Part shown: in pieces, positions 1 to 7,428 of the stretch
Numbering within the stretch: position 1 is the first letter of the stretch
Layout: each line of letters opens with the position of its first letter
Source: Bacillota bacterium
Lineage (GTDB): Bacteria > Bacillota > Clostridia > Christensenellales > SZUA-584
Assembly (NCBI GenBank): GCA_023428025.1
Contig: JAEYZN010000016.1
Location: 1-20,733, forward strand
Length of the DNA: 20,733 nucleotides
Direction of reading: 5' to 3'
Made by a program: the position numbers and the translations under genes
The notes under the pieces: model-generated
What the model saw: the letters and a program-made list of their open reading frames with translations, nothing else
The model's database searches: none
What the model was told of the DNA's origin: nothing

Positions 1-14
1 CCCCGACCCACCCC

Positions 15-33
15 GGGCGGCCAACGGCCGCCC
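15..33. repeat. Perfect GC hairpin
   Basis: GGGCGGCC at 15-22 and GGCCGCCC at 26-33 form a perfect 8-bp stem with a 3-base loop. No T tract follows on either strand, so it is not a standard intrinsic terminator. It lies beyond the 3' end of the minus-strand ABC operon. The rest of 1-169 holds one family A repeat and no gene I can support. Confidence 0.5.
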
Positions 34-93
34 TTACCACATCCTGTATACCACCGCACCCATGTACGCTCCCCGTCGGGGGCGGGCTGTCCA

Positions 94-125
94 CCCCAAA
101 AAGCCTTCGTCTTTTCGGGGACCCC
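94..125. repeat. Family A palindromic repeat, copy 1
   Basis: The order is CCCC, AAAAAG, a 7-base centre, CTTTT, c, GGGG, then ACCCC. The outer CCCC/GGGG and inner AAAAG/CTTTT pair as one stem. Two closely related copies lie at 15211-15240 and 15250-15279, and a decayed one at about 4159-4190. Read on the minus strand, it sits just downstream of the ABC permease stop codon and could act as a weak transcription stop, although its U run is inside the stem. Confidence 0.6.
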
Positions 126-169
126 GATTCCGTGCCCGCCCGCCTGTACGCACGCCCCCCGCTTCCCTC

Positions 170-943
170 TTACGCCGGCCTCCGCCGCCTGTACGCCGCC
201 ATCGCCAGCGCGTAAAACACCACCGCCAAACCCACCAGCCATATCGCCGCCACCCACAGGCTGTCGCCCACGGGCCGCCCCAGCAGCAGCGCGCGCACCG
301 CTTCCACCACCGCCGTCACCGGCTGGTTCTCCGCGAACGCCCGCACCACGCCCGGCATCGACTGCGTGGGCACAAACGCCGAACTCAAGAACGGCAGGAA
401 CGTCAGCGGATAGGAGAACACGCCCGCGCCCTCCGCCGTTTTCGCCAGCAGGCCGGAGACCACCGCCATCCATGTGGCCGCCAGCACATACAGCACCAGC
501 ATCACCACGGCCAGCAGCCATCCCGCAACCCCGGCGGACGGCCGGAAACCCAGCAGCAGCCCCACCAGCACCACCAGCACGATGGACACCATGCACGACG
601 CGACGGAGGTCAGCACATGCCCCCACAGCACCGAGGCCCGGGAAACAGGCATCGAATGGAACCGGTCGAATATGCCCTTGGTCACGTCGTTGTTCAGGCG
701 TATCGCCGCGTACGCCACGCAGTTGCTGATGCTCATCAGCAATATGCCCGGCAGCATATAGTCGATATAGGCCACGCCATAGTCGCCCGTGCCGATGGCC
801 CCGCCGAACACGTACACGAACATCAGCATCATCAAAATCGGCATCGCCGCCACGGTGATTACCGTATCGATGCTCCGGAAGGTGTGCCGCAGACAGCGCC
901 CGGTCATCACCCCGATGTCGCTGAACCAATAAAGCCTTTTCAT
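170..943 (-). CDS. ABC-2 type transporter permease (DrrB-like)
   Basis: This is the integral membrane subunit of an ABC exporter, 257 residues long. It has about six hydrophobic segments. The stretch KGIFDRFHSMPVSR (residues 89-102), between the second and third of them, is the cytoplasmic signature of the DrrB/ABC-2 permease family, and a late FVP..MPG..R.FAENQPVT stretch is also typical. It is the last gene of the padR operon. Its ATG overlaps the TGA of the ATPase gene (ATGA, 940-943), so the two are probably translationally coupled, and it has a good GGAGGAG ribosome binding site. The substrate cannot be read from sequence; DrrAB relatives export drugs, antibiotics or lipids. Family membership is clear, specificity is not. 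Confidence 0.93.
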   Translation of the reverse strand: MKRLYWFSDIGVMTGRCLRHTFRSIDTVITVAAMPILMMLMFVYVFGGAIGTGDYGVAYIDYMLPGILLMSISNCVAYAAIRLNNDVTKGIFDRFHSMPVSRASVLWGHVLTSVASCMVSIVLVVLVGLLLGFRPSAGVAGWLLAVVMLVLYVLAATWMAVVSGLLAKTAEGAGVFSYPLTFLPFLSSAFVPTQSMPGVVRAFAENQPVTAVVEAVRALLLGRPVGDSLWVAAIWLVGLAVVFYALAMAAYRRRRPA

Positions 944-1887
944 GACCGCTCCTCCTTATCACTTCCGCCCGTCATCGACAGGAACACATCCTCCAGCGTG
1001 GGCAGCTTCTGTGTGAACTGCGCCGCGGGCGTGTTCGCGTTCTCCAGCCGCACCAGCACCTCCGCAACCTGCCTCGCGCTGCCGTCGGTGGACACGGTGA
1101 GCGCCTGGCTCTCGTCGTCCCAACTGGCGCCCATGTCCGCCAGCAGCCCGAGTGCCGCCTGTGCGTGCGCTTCCTTCGCAAATGTCAGCTCCAGATGCCC
1201 GTGCGGCAGCCGCCGCTTTAGCGCCTCCGCCGTCCCTTCGGCGACGATTTTTCCCTTCTCCAGTATCGCGATGCGGTCGGCCAGCTCTTCGGCCTCCTCC
1301 AGATACTGCGTCGTCAGAAACACCGTGGTGCCCTTGCAGGCCAGCCCCTTCACCAGCTTCCATACGCTCTGGCGGCTCTGCGGGTCCAGCCCTGTGGTGG
1401 GCTCATCCAGAAACAGTATGGGCGGGCTGCCGATCAGGCTCATCGCGAGGTCCAGCCGCCGCTTCATGCCGCCCGAATACCCCGCCGCCGGTCGGTCCGC
1501 CGCGTCGGTCAGGCCGAAGCGCTCCAGCATCTCCTGCGCCCGCCCCTTCACGTTGTCCAGATGCCGCAGCTTCGCCGTCATCACGAGGTTCTCCCGCCCT
1601 GTCAGCACATCGTCCAGCGCGGCGTACTGCCCCGTCAGGCTGATGGCCTCGCGCACCCGCAGCGGCTGCTTCACCACGTCGTGGCCGCCCACAAAGGCGC
1701 GGCCCTTGTCTGGCTTTAAGAGCGTGCTCAATATCCGTATCATCGTGGTCTTGCCCGCGCCGTTCGCGCCCAGCAGCGCGTATATCTGCCCCGGCTCCAC
1801 CGCGATGCTGAGGCCGTCCAGCACCCTGTTTTTGCCGAACGACTTCTCCACCATCTCCGTTTTTATCGCGTGCTTTGTCTGTGCCAT
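940..1887 (-). CDS. ABC transporter ATP-binding protein (DrrA-like)
   Basis: This is the nucleotide-binding subunit that powers the adjacent permease, 315 residues long. Visible motifs are Walker A GANGAGKT (residues 40-47), signature YSGGMKRRLDLA (from 137), Walker B ILFLDEPTTGLD (D161, E162) and, at the switch position, TTQYLEEAEEL. Gln replaces the usual switch His, which is normal for the DrrA subfamily. The C-terminal ~90 residues match the regulatory extension of DrrA-type ATPases and end in the usual LEDVFLSMTGG-like stretch. The start has AGGAGG five bases upstream. It lies 11 bases after the pentapeptide gene and overlaps the permease by 4 bases, so all are one transcription unit. 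Confidence 0.95.
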   Translation of the reverse strand: MAQTKHAIKTEMVEKSFGKNRVLDGLSIAVEPGQIYALLGANGAGKTTMIRILSTLLKPDKGRAFVGGHDVVKQPLRVREAISLTGQYAALDDVLTGRENLVMTAKLRHLDNVKGRAQEMLERFGLTDAADRPAAGYSGGMKRRLDLAMSLIGSPPILFLDEPTTGLDPQSRQSVWKLVKGLACKGTTVFLTTQYLEEAEELADRIAILEKGKIVAEGTAEALKRRLPHGHLELTFAKEAHAQAALGLLADMGASWDDESQALTVSTDGSARQVAEVLVRLENANTPAAQFTQKLPTLEDVFLSMTGGSDKEERS

Positions 1888-1898
1888 GCTGCCTCCTG

Positions 1899-2747
1899 TT
1901 AAACCACCGTCACGCCGGACAGCGCCGTGCCGCTGCTCTTCAGCACCGCGTACGTCAGCTTATCCATCACCGCGCCGTCGAACACCGCCTTTTTCAGGTG
2001 CTTCGCGGACACGAACCGGAACGACACGTTCCGCAGCATCGCGCCCTTGAAGCTGGTTCCCGTCATGCCCGCCATGTCAAACTTGGCCCCCGTCAGGTTC
2101 GCGCCGTCGAAGCGCACCCCGGAGACGTCGGAATACTTGAAATCCGCACCCTCCAGCAGACAGTTCTCCACCACCGCGGCTTTCATGTCCAGCTTGGTCA
2201 TCTTCGCGTCCGTCAGGTCCGCATCGATAAACCGCGCGCCGCGCAGGTCCGAGCTGCTGAGGTCCGCCTCCTTCAGGCAGCAGTCCACAAAGCTCGCGCC
2301 CCCCAGCGACGCCATCGTCAACTTTGCCCCGGTCAGGTTTGCGCCGTCGAACTTCACCCCGCGCAGGTCGCTGCTCTTGAACGAGCTGCCCTTAAGGTCC
2401 GCGCGGCTGAAGTCGGAGCCCCGCAGGTCGCTGCTCTGGAACTTCGCGTCATGCACCGTCACCCCGGCAAAATCGGCTCCCGGCAGGCTGGACTCGGAGA
2501 AGTTCATCGCCACCATCCGCTGCAGCGACCTTGTGCGCTCCGCCACGTCCTTGAGCGTCTCCTCGATGTCCCCGATCGATTCCACCGCCATCGCGTACGC
2601 CGTATCGTCGTCATGCCCCTGCGCTTTCAGGTCCGCTATCCGCTCATTCAGGTCGGCCAACAGCTCTTCTTTCAGCTCGCCCGCCGTGGACAGCCCTTCG
2701 TATGCGGCGAATACGCCGTTCAAATATTCTTTCAATCTTTCATCCAT
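1899..2747 (-). CDS. Pentapeptide-repeat protein with N-terminal helical prefix domain
   Basis: This is a 282-residue soluble protein. Residues 1-70 are a helical region (MDERLKEYLN...ELKEELLADLNERIADL) of the kind found at the N terminus of membrane proteins encoded beside PadR regulators (permease-prefix / DUF1700-like). Residues about 82-247 are an almost unbroken run of A(D/N)LXX/F pentapeptides such as GSDFSRADLKGSSF and GANLTGAKF, expected to form a right-handed quadrilateral beta-helix of roughly eight turns. No transmembrane helix is visible. It lies between padR and the ABC genes with gaps of 19 and 11 bases. Known pentapeptide proteins include gyrase-protecting Qnr/MfpA types and many of unknown role. 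Here it may sense or regulate the exporter, or protect the target of the exported compound; both are inference. Confidence 0.9.
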   Translation of the reverse strand: MDERLKEYLNGVFAAYEGLSTAGELKEELLADLNERIADLKAQGHDDDTAYAMAVESIGDIEETLKDVAERTRSLQRMVAMNFSESSLPGADFAGVTVHDAKFQSSDLRGSDFSRADLKGSSFKSSDLRGVKFDGANLTGAKLTMASLGGASFVDCCLKEADLSSSDLRGARFIDADLTDAKMTKLDMKAAVVENCLLEGADFKYSDVSGVRFDGANLTGAKFDMAGMTGTSFKGAMLRNVSFRFVSAKHLKKAVFDGAVMDKLTYAVLKSSGTALSGVTVV

Positions 2748-2766
2748 CTTCGTTACCGCCTTTCAT

Positions 2767-3093
2767 TCACAGCAGCCGGTCCAGCACGCGCTTGGCGTAC
2801 TCCCAGTTTGCCTTGTTTTCCAAATAACTTTTCGTGCCCCGCTCCGTGATCCTGTAATACTTGCGCCGCGCGCCCTGCGCGCCCTCGCCCCAGTACGACG
2901 CGATGCACCCGTCGCTTTCCAGCCGTTTCAGGCTGGAATACATCGTCGCTTCCTTCAGCTCATATTCTCCGTCCGATCCCATCGTGATCAGCTTCGAAAT
3001 CTCATACCCATATTTATCGCCGCCCGTCAGCAGCTTCAAAATCATCGTGTCCGTGTGCCCGCGCAGCAGGTCGGACGATATCCTGTTGTCCAT
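2767..3093 (-). CDS. PadR family transcriptional regulator
   Basis: This is a 108-residue winged-helix regulator of the PadR family, short type with no long C-terminal domain. It opens MDNRISSDLLRGHTDTMILKLL, the standard PadR N terminus, followed by GYEISKLI and by LKEATMYSSLKRLESDGCI (recognition helix and start of the wing), then RKYYRITERGTKSY. The start chosen here has GGAGGTGACGAC directly before ATG. An upstream in-frame ATG at 3126 would overlap the promoter and has no ribosome site. It is the first gene of the operon with the pentapeptide protein and ABC exporter. PadR proteins usually repress their own operon and release DNA on binding a small molecule, so self-regulation is likely. 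Confidence 0.92.
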   Translation of the reverse strand: MDNRISSDLLRGHTDTMILKLLTGGDKYGYEISKLITMGSDGEYELKEATMYSSLKRLESDGCIASYWGEGAQGARRKYYRITERGTKSYLENKANWEYAKRVLDRLL

Positions 3094-3114
3094 GTCGTCA
3101 CCTCCGTCAAATAC

Positions 3115-3143
3115 ACCATATATCATTATACCTAATCTGTCAA
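3115..3143 (-). promoter_or_regulatory. Candidate promoter of the padR-ABC operon
   Basis: On the minus strand TTGACA (3138-3143), a 17-base spacer and TATGGT (3115-3120) fit sigma-A. A TATAAT lies inside the spacer (3125-3130) as an alternative -10. The surrounding sequence is AT-rich with ATTAT/ATAAT symmetry, a plausible PadR binding area, but no exact operator can be defined. Confidence 0.5.
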
Positions 3144-3201
3144 TGTATTATTATCATCATAATATATTTATTATTTAGGCATGCTGCTTCCGTTCTGCAT
3201 G

Positions 3202-3231
3202 TTGATTCTTTTGAGTGTTTTGCGGTACAAT
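3202..3231 (+). promoter_or_regulatory. Candidate promoter of the PAP2 phosphatase gene
   Basis: TTGATT (3202-3207), an 18-base spacer and TACAAT (3226-3231) resemble a sigma-A promoter, giving a leader of about 30 bases before the ATG at 3267. It is divergent from the padR promoter about 60 bases away. Confidence 0.45.
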
Positions 3232-3266
3232 AACAATGAAACAAACAAAGAACCAACAGGCTGAGA

Positions 3267-3956
3267 ATGCGAAAACCATCGGACAAAAACAAGACGGCGC
3301 AAGCTTTCGCAACACAAAAAGAACGCTACAAAAAACACTTCTGGCTGATGATCATCTCCGCCGTTCTTTTTGCCCTGCTCGCGGTGTATGTGCACGCGGG
3401 CGTCACGCTGGGCTTTGAAGGCTGGGTTTACACGAAGTCCGTCGCATACATGTCGCCCGCGCTGACCAGCATCATCAAAGCGGTGACGCACCTCGGGGAT
3501 TCCGCCGCGGTCATGGCGTTCTGCCTGCTGCTCATCCTCATCCCCAAAACGCGCAAAACCATCGCCCTGCCTGTCTCCGCCGCCGTGGTGCTGTCGGCGC
3601 TGCTGAACATATTGCTCAAAGAAATCTTCGCGCGGGAAAGGCCGGACATATTGCGCCTCGTCAACGAGACCAGCTACAGCTTTCCCAGCGGCCACGCGAT
3701 GATCAACGCATCCCTCTACACCATGCTGATACTGATGATCTTCCGGTTCGTCAAAAGCCGGAAACGCAGGCTGGCGCTGGCCGTGCCCTGCGGCCTTGCG
3801 GCCGTCGCCATCGGCTTCAGCCGGGTTTACCTCGGCGTGCACTACGCGGGCGACATCCTCGGCGGATGGATCATCGGCTTCGGAGTGGCGATTCTCGTGT
3901 ACGCGGCCTGGAAAAGGATTTTTCTCCGCAAAATTCCGAAAACGACACCAAACTAA
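3267..3956 (+). CDS. PAP2 family membrane phosphatase
   Basis: This 229-residue membrane enzyme of the type 2 phosphatidic acid phosphatase superfamily removes phosphate from lipid phosphates or lipid diphosphates such as phosphatidic acid, PG-phosphate or undecaprenyl diphosphate. All three active-site motifs are present: K118-x6-RP (KEIFARERP), PSGH (140-143) and SR-x5-H-x3-D (S185, R186, H192, D196). Five or six hydrophobic helices surround them, and residues 1-24 form a short basic cytoplasmic tail. The ribosome site before ATG is weak (AGG, about 7 bases upstream). It stands alone, divergent from the padR operon. The substrate cannot be settled from sequence; undecaprenyl-diphosphate recycling is one option. 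The family call is firm. Confidence 0.92.
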   Translation: MRKPSDKNKTAQAFATQKERYKKHFWLMIISAVLFALLAVYVHAGVTLGFEGWVYTKSVAYMSPALTSIIKAVTHLGDSAAVMAFCLLLILIPKTRKTIALPVSAAVVLSALLNILLKEIFARERPDILRLVNETSYSFPSGHAMINASLYTMLILMIFRFVKSRKRRLALAVPCGLAAVAIGFSRVYLGVHYAGDILGGWIIGFGVAILVYAAWKRIFLRKIPKTTPN

Positions 3957-4158
3957 CGCGCAAGCCTTTCCGTTGCTGTTATATGTCTGGCCCGCCTTCC
4001 ATTTTAAACCCACTCAAGCCCGGCATAACTCTCCCGCCTCTTTACACCACCGCCTTCGCAGGACGCGGATTCATCTTCTCAAAAGCCCGACCTCTCTTCG
4101 GAGGCCTCGATTCCTATACGCGCTGACTGTTGGCACTCATCCTGAGGCACGGGCTTTT

Positions 4159-4190
4159 CACCCCAAAAGCCTGATATCTTTTCGCGTTGT
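4159..4190. repeat. Family A repeat, decayed copy
   Basis: CACCCCAAAAGCCT (4159-4172) and TCTTTTCG (4177-4184) match copy 1 at 92-117 in order and spacing. The closing GGGGACCCC has decayed to GCGTTGTCC, so the outer stem is lost. Confidence 0.35.
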
Positions 4191-4251
4191 CCAGTTCCTG
4201 TGCGCACTGCCTCTTTGCCCGCACCTTTGTTATAAATTTGAAAAATTTTAT

Positions 4252-4278
4252 TAAAGAATGTTTCATTTGTACCGATAT
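4252..4278 (+). promoter_or_regulatory. Flagellar (sigma-28/sigma-D) promoter of the MCP gene
   Basis: TAAA (4252-4255), a 15-base spacer and ACCGATAT (4271-4278) match the sigma-D/FliA consensus TAAA-N15-GCCGATAT at all but one base. The start site would be near 4285, giving a leader of about 90 bases to the start codon at 4377. Chemoreceptor genes commonly use this sigma factor, so expression with late flagellar genes is expected. Confidence 0.75.
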
Positions 4279-4376
4279 ACCACACAGGTTAAAAATTCGC
4301 TTTGCGTTTTCTTTCATCCATTGCAAATAAAATCACAGAGTACAGTTTCAAATACATACCCAGGAGGATTCTGGAC

Positions 4377-6518
4377 TTGAAGACATCATCTATACTGGTT
4401 AATCAGAACGAGAACTCAACGGATTTGTCTGAGGTGCAGCCGTCACCGGTCGAAAAGCCGTCCAAAAAGGGCAGGCGCCCCAAAAAAGACAAAGCGCTGA
4501 AAAGAAACAAGGCCGCGAAACCGGGCAAAAAGAAGTTCCGCAGCCCGCTTGCTAACATGCGCATCGCGCCCAAGCTGCTGGCCGGTTTTCTGATCATCGC
4601 CATTCTCAGCGCCGCGATGGGCGTCTATGCCAGCTTTAGCCTGAACACCGTCAGCGCCGCAAGCGACAGCATGTACGGCAACATTCTGCTGCCCACCAAG
4701 AATGCGTATGACATCGCGCTCAGCATCGAAAGCCAGGCCACCACCATCCGGCAGGCTCTGATCACCGAAAAGGAATCGATGCGGCTGACGTACGTATCCA
4801 GCATCAAAAACGAAACCACCACCATCAACAGCGGCCTGTCCACGGTCAAATCGCTGATCACCGAAGACAAGATGGAGGCCTACAACGCCTTCCTGGCCGT
4901 CTATGACGTGTACATAAAAGAGATGACCGCCGCGATCGAAAAGCTTGAAGCGGGCGACACCCAGGCGGTCAAAGACGATCTGAACAGCTTCGGCCCGCTG
5001 CGCAACGCGGAAAGCGAGGCGATCAAGGCGGCCGAGTCGCTCAAATATGAGATCTCCGGCCAAGCCGCTTCCATCGCGTCCGGCAACAGGCGGCAGGCCA
5101 GCTCCGTGCTGACCATCACCATGGTCGGCATCGGCGTGGTCGTGGCGCTCTCGGTGCTCATCGGCATATTCATGGCCCGCGGCATCAGCCGCCCCCTCAG
5201 GAAGCTGACCAGCAACATCAAGCTGCTGGCCGCCGGTGAGACGGAATTCGAACTGGACAGCGGCCGGGGCAAGGACGAGATCAGCCAGATGCGCGAAGCC
5301 ATCCGCACCATCGTTCAGGTGGTGAAGGATCTGCTGGAAGACACCGGCATGCTGATCGACGCGGCGGCGGAAGGCCGTCTCTCGGCGCGCGCGGATGCCG
5401 AGCGCCACACCGGCGCATACCGCCGCATCGTGGAGGGCATCAACGCCACGCTGGACGCGATGATCGAGCCGATCAACGAATCCGCTAAGGTGCTGAGCGA
5501 GCTGGACAAGGGCAACCTGAACGTCAGCGTCACGGGCGACTTCAAGGGCGACTTCAGCCTCGTCAAGGACGCGCTCAATTCCACCATCGCCACGCTCAAA
5601 ACGTACATCGGCGAGATCACCTTCGCGCTCAGCGAGATCGCGCAGGGCGTGCTGACCACCTCCATCGACAGCGACTTCAAGGGCGACTTCACGGCCCTCA
5701 AGGATTCGTTCAACGCGTCGGTCAAGTCGTTCAGCCAGGTGCTCCTGGAGATCGATACGGCGGCGGAAGAAGTCGCGTTGGGCACCGCCCAGCTGTCCTC
5801 CGGCAGCCAGGTGATATCCCAGGGCGCCGCCGAGCAGGCCAGCGCGCTGGAGCAGCTCACCGCCTCGCTCTCGCAGATATCCGAACAGACGCGCGACAAC
5901 GTGCACAGCGCGGGCGAATCCAACGAGCTGTCTCAGCGGGCCCAGTCCAGCGCGGCAGTCGGCAACGAAAAGATGAAAGAGCTTCAGGCGGCCATGGACG
6001 ACATCAGCGCCTCCTCCGCCAGCATATCGAAGATCATCAAGGTGATCGACGAGATCGCCTTCCAGACCAATATCCTCGCGCTCAACGCGGCCGTTGAAGC
6101 GGCCCGCGCGGGCGTTCACGGACGGGGCTTCGCCGTGGTGGCCGAAGAGGTGCGCAACCTCGCGCAGCGCAGCGCAGGGGCCGCCAAGGAAACGACGGAG
6201 CTGATCGAAGGCTCCATCACCAAAACGGAAGCGGGCGCGAAGATCGCGGATGAAACAGCCGCAGCCCTGGCGGACATCGTCAGCGGCGTCGAAAAGACGG
6301 CAGCCCTCTCCGGACAGATTGCGCAGGCCTCCAGCGATCAGGCCGTGGGCATCTCGCAGGTCAACAAGGGCATCGAGCAGCTGTCTATGGTGGTGCAGAA
6401 CAACTCCGCCACCGCGCAGGAAGCCGCCGCCTCCTCCGAGGAGCTGCTGGCTCAGGCCGAGCGCCTCAAGATGATGGTGGGCCGCTTCCAGCTCTCCGAA
6501 GAGAAAGCCCTGCAATAA
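4377..6518 (+). CDS. Methyl-accepting chemotaxis protein
   Basis: This is a transmembrane chemoreceptor that signals to CheA/CheW, 713 residues long. A Lys/Arg-rich cytoplasmic tail (residues 1-60) precedes TM1 (about 62-87). An extracellular four-helix-bundle-like sensor (88-240) is followed by TM2 (243-267) and HAMP (268-322). Three further HAMP-like modules follow (about 324-460), two of them sharing a DFKGDF core. The signalling hairpin has the conserved tip EIAFQTNILALNAAVEAARA (559-578) and FAVVAEEVRNLAQRSA. The TTG at 4377 is chosen because AGGAGG (4362-4367) lies nine bases upstream; an in-frame TTG at 4302 has no ribosome site. There is no NWETF-type CheR tether at the C terminus. 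The ligand is unknown. Confidence 0.95.
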   Translation: MKTSSILVNQNENSTDLSEVQPSPVEKPSKKGRRPKKDKALKRNKAAKPGKKKFRSPLANMRIAPKLLAGFLIIAILSAAMGVYASFSLNTVSAASDSMYGNILLPTKNAYDIALSIESQATTIRQALITEKESMRLTYVSSIKNETTTINSGLSTVKSLITEDKMEAYNAFLAVYDVYIKEMTAAIEKLEAGDTQAVKDDLNSFGPLRNAESEAIKAAESLKYEISGQAASIASGNRRQASSVLTITMVGIGVVVALSVLIGIFMARGISRPLRKLTSNIKLLAAGETEFELDSGRGKDEISQMREAIRTIVQVVKDLLEDTGMLIDAAAEGRLSARADAERHTGAYRRIVEGINATLDAMIEPINESAKVLSELDKGNLNVSVTGDFKGDFSLVKDALNSTIATLKTYIGEITFALSEIAQGVLTTSIDSDFKGDFTALKDSFNASVKSFSQVLLEIDTAAEEVALGTAQLSSGSQVISQGAAEQASALEQLTASLSQISEQTRDNVHSAGESNELSQRAQSSAAVGNEKMKELQAAMDDISASSASISKIIKVIDEIAFQTNILALNAAVEAARAGVHGRGFAVVAEEVRNLAQRSAGAAKETTELIEGSITKTEAGAKIADETAAALADIVSGVEKTAALSGQIAQASSDQAVGISQVNKGIEQLSMVVQNNSATAQEAAASSEELLAQAERLKMMVGRFQLSEEKALQ

Positions 6519-6587
6519 CACCAACGTCAAAGGTCTCCATCAAAAAGAGGCCTCAAATCACTGACAATTTTCATTTGTCAGCCGGTT

Positions 6588-6625
6588 ACGCCCCGCTGTT
6601 CAGTTCCTGTTCAGCGGGGCGTTTT
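6588..6625 (+). terminator. Intrinsic terminator of the MCP gene
   Basis: ACGCCCCGCTG (6588-6598) pairs with CAGCGGGGCGT (6612-6622) across a 13-base loop, and the descending arm runs into GTTTTC. It lies 70 bases after the MCP stop codon. A smaller TGACAA/TTGTCA hairpin (6562-6580) precedes it. Confidence 0.8.
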
Positions 6626-6686
6626 CAATGGTGAGTCAATCGCTCTTCCGAACCCGCGGTCCCCACTCCTGATGTGAATCCGCAAT

Positions 6687-6749
6687 GATTCCCCCGCATC
6701 CCGCAGGGAACGGTTTCAACCGTTCCGCCTGCCCGCTTCTTGCTCCGCC
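6687..6749. repeat. Family C repeat, copy 1
   Basis: This 63-base unit contains the perfect palindrome GGAACGGTT-TC-AACCGTTCC (6707-6726), followed by a conserved GCCTGCCCGCTTCTTGCT flank. It aligns without gaps to the 63 bases at 6874-6936. The palindrome core recurs at 16284-16303 and 16493-16512. Confidence 0.7.
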
Positions 6750-6811
6750 GAACATACGCACCGGCTTCCAGACACGCCTTGCACTTCCCCGTCTGTTCAC
6801 AACAACGGCGC

Positions 6812-6840
6812 GCGGGCGACCTGAGGTCGCCCCTACGGCG
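6812..6840. repeat. Family B palindromic repeat, copy 1
   Basis: GGGCGACC (6814-6821), TGA and GGTCGCCC (6825-6832) form a perfect 8-bp hairpin followed by CTACGGC. The same arms with loop ACA and the same CTACGGC tail occur at 13916-13940. The upstream flanks (TCACA..C..) are also similar. Confidence 0.7.
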
Positions 6841-6873
6841 ACACCTAAACATAAGATTTTTTCACTGCTGAAC

Positions 6874-6936
6874 GATTCCCTCGTACCCTGCAGGGAATGG
6901 GCTTGTGCGTTCCGCCTGCCCGCTTCTTGCTTCGCC
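6874..6936. repeat. Family C repeat, copy 2 (decayed palindrome)
   Basis: It aligns base for base, without gaps, to 6687-6749. The last 30 bases are identical but for one change, while the palindrome core has lost its symmetry (GGAATGG against CGTTCC). It is a direct repeat 187 bases from copy 1. Confidence 0.65.
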
Positions 6937-7009
6937 CGCCAGCCGCAGCCCGTCCTTCCATCCAAACTTCGAATCAATGGGACAGGTATGTGTCCAACCG
7001 CATATATAT

Positions 7010-7052
7010 TCTCCTCTTCTCTCTCTTTTGTTTACTTTACTTTGTGTACCTC
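7010..7052. repeat. Family F pyrimidine-rich repeat, copy 1
   Basis: This CT-rich tract ends TTTACTTTACTTTGTGTACCTC (shown here as motif only). It matches 7210-7252, where the same block reads TTTACTTTGCTTTGTG and so on. The offset is exactly 200 bases. Confidence 0.5.
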
Positions 7053-7209
7053 TGTATGCATTTTCCCCGATCCTGTATACATAAACGCTGTTTTTGCACA
7101 CCACTGCACGCAATAACTCCAATCATGCATACAAATACCGGCACCCACCTTCCACCGCCTTTTCAATATGCAATAGCTGCCCCGGTGTCCGGCTGTTTGT
7201 CTACTCTCC

Positions 7210-7252
7210 CTCTCCTTTCCTCTTCTCTTCTTTACTTTGCTTTGTGCGCTTC
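7210..7252. repeat. Family F pyrimidine-rich repeat, copy 2
   Basis: This CT-rich tract is followed by TTTACTTTGCTTTGTG, a close match to copy 1 at 7010-7052. On the minus strand both read as purine-rich frames with similar peptides (QSKVKKRRGKERE and QSKVNKRERRGE), which shows the shared sequence rather than a gene. Confidence 0.5.
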
Positions 7253-7428
7253 GGACGCCGAAAATGCCGTTTCTTCCGCCGGAACGCCATTTTGGGCGGA
7301 ACATTCCGCCGCAACCCCTGCTTCCTCCGCCGCATTGCACACTTATGATCCGCAACGCATACCCCGCATCATGCCGCCGTATGCGCTGCAAACAACGGCA
7401 AACGTCCCATCCGTATCATGAAGCAATC

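Larger units (their letters stand above)
3957..4376. other. Intergenic gap between the PAP2 and MCP genes
   Basis: This 420-bp gap has no credible gene. The left two thirds contain decayed copies of intergenic repeats: AAAAGCC...CGATTCC at 4081-4114, and CACCCCAAAAGCCT with TCTTTTCG at 4159-4184. Both resemble family A and its flank at 94-131. The right end is AT-rich and carries the flagellar promoter and the leader of the MCP gene. Confidence 0.6.

Noticed and set aside
62..2050. 662-residue plus-strand reading frame
   Set aside because: It lies opposite the ABC operon, is rich in Pro, Arg and His with no domain, and reflects high GC at third codon positions of the real minus-strand genes.
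3171..4013. 280-residue minus-strand frame opposite the PAP2 gene
   Set aside because: The plus strand carries all three PAP2 active-site motifs; the minus frame has none.
4302..4376. Longer MCP start at TTG 4302
   Set aside because: No Shine-Dalgarno, and it is less than 20 bases from the predicted transcript start; TTG 4377 has AGGAGG at ideal spacing.
4443..6530. 695-residue minus-strand reading frame opposite the MCP gene
   Set aside because: Composition is biased to His, Gly, Arg and Asp and it has no ribosome site; the plus-strand MCP frame has unmistakable domains.
6625..7122. Short frames in the gap after the MCP with similar peptides (SGQAER...PFPAG)
   Set aside because: The similarity is explained by translation through the family C, B and F DNA repeats.
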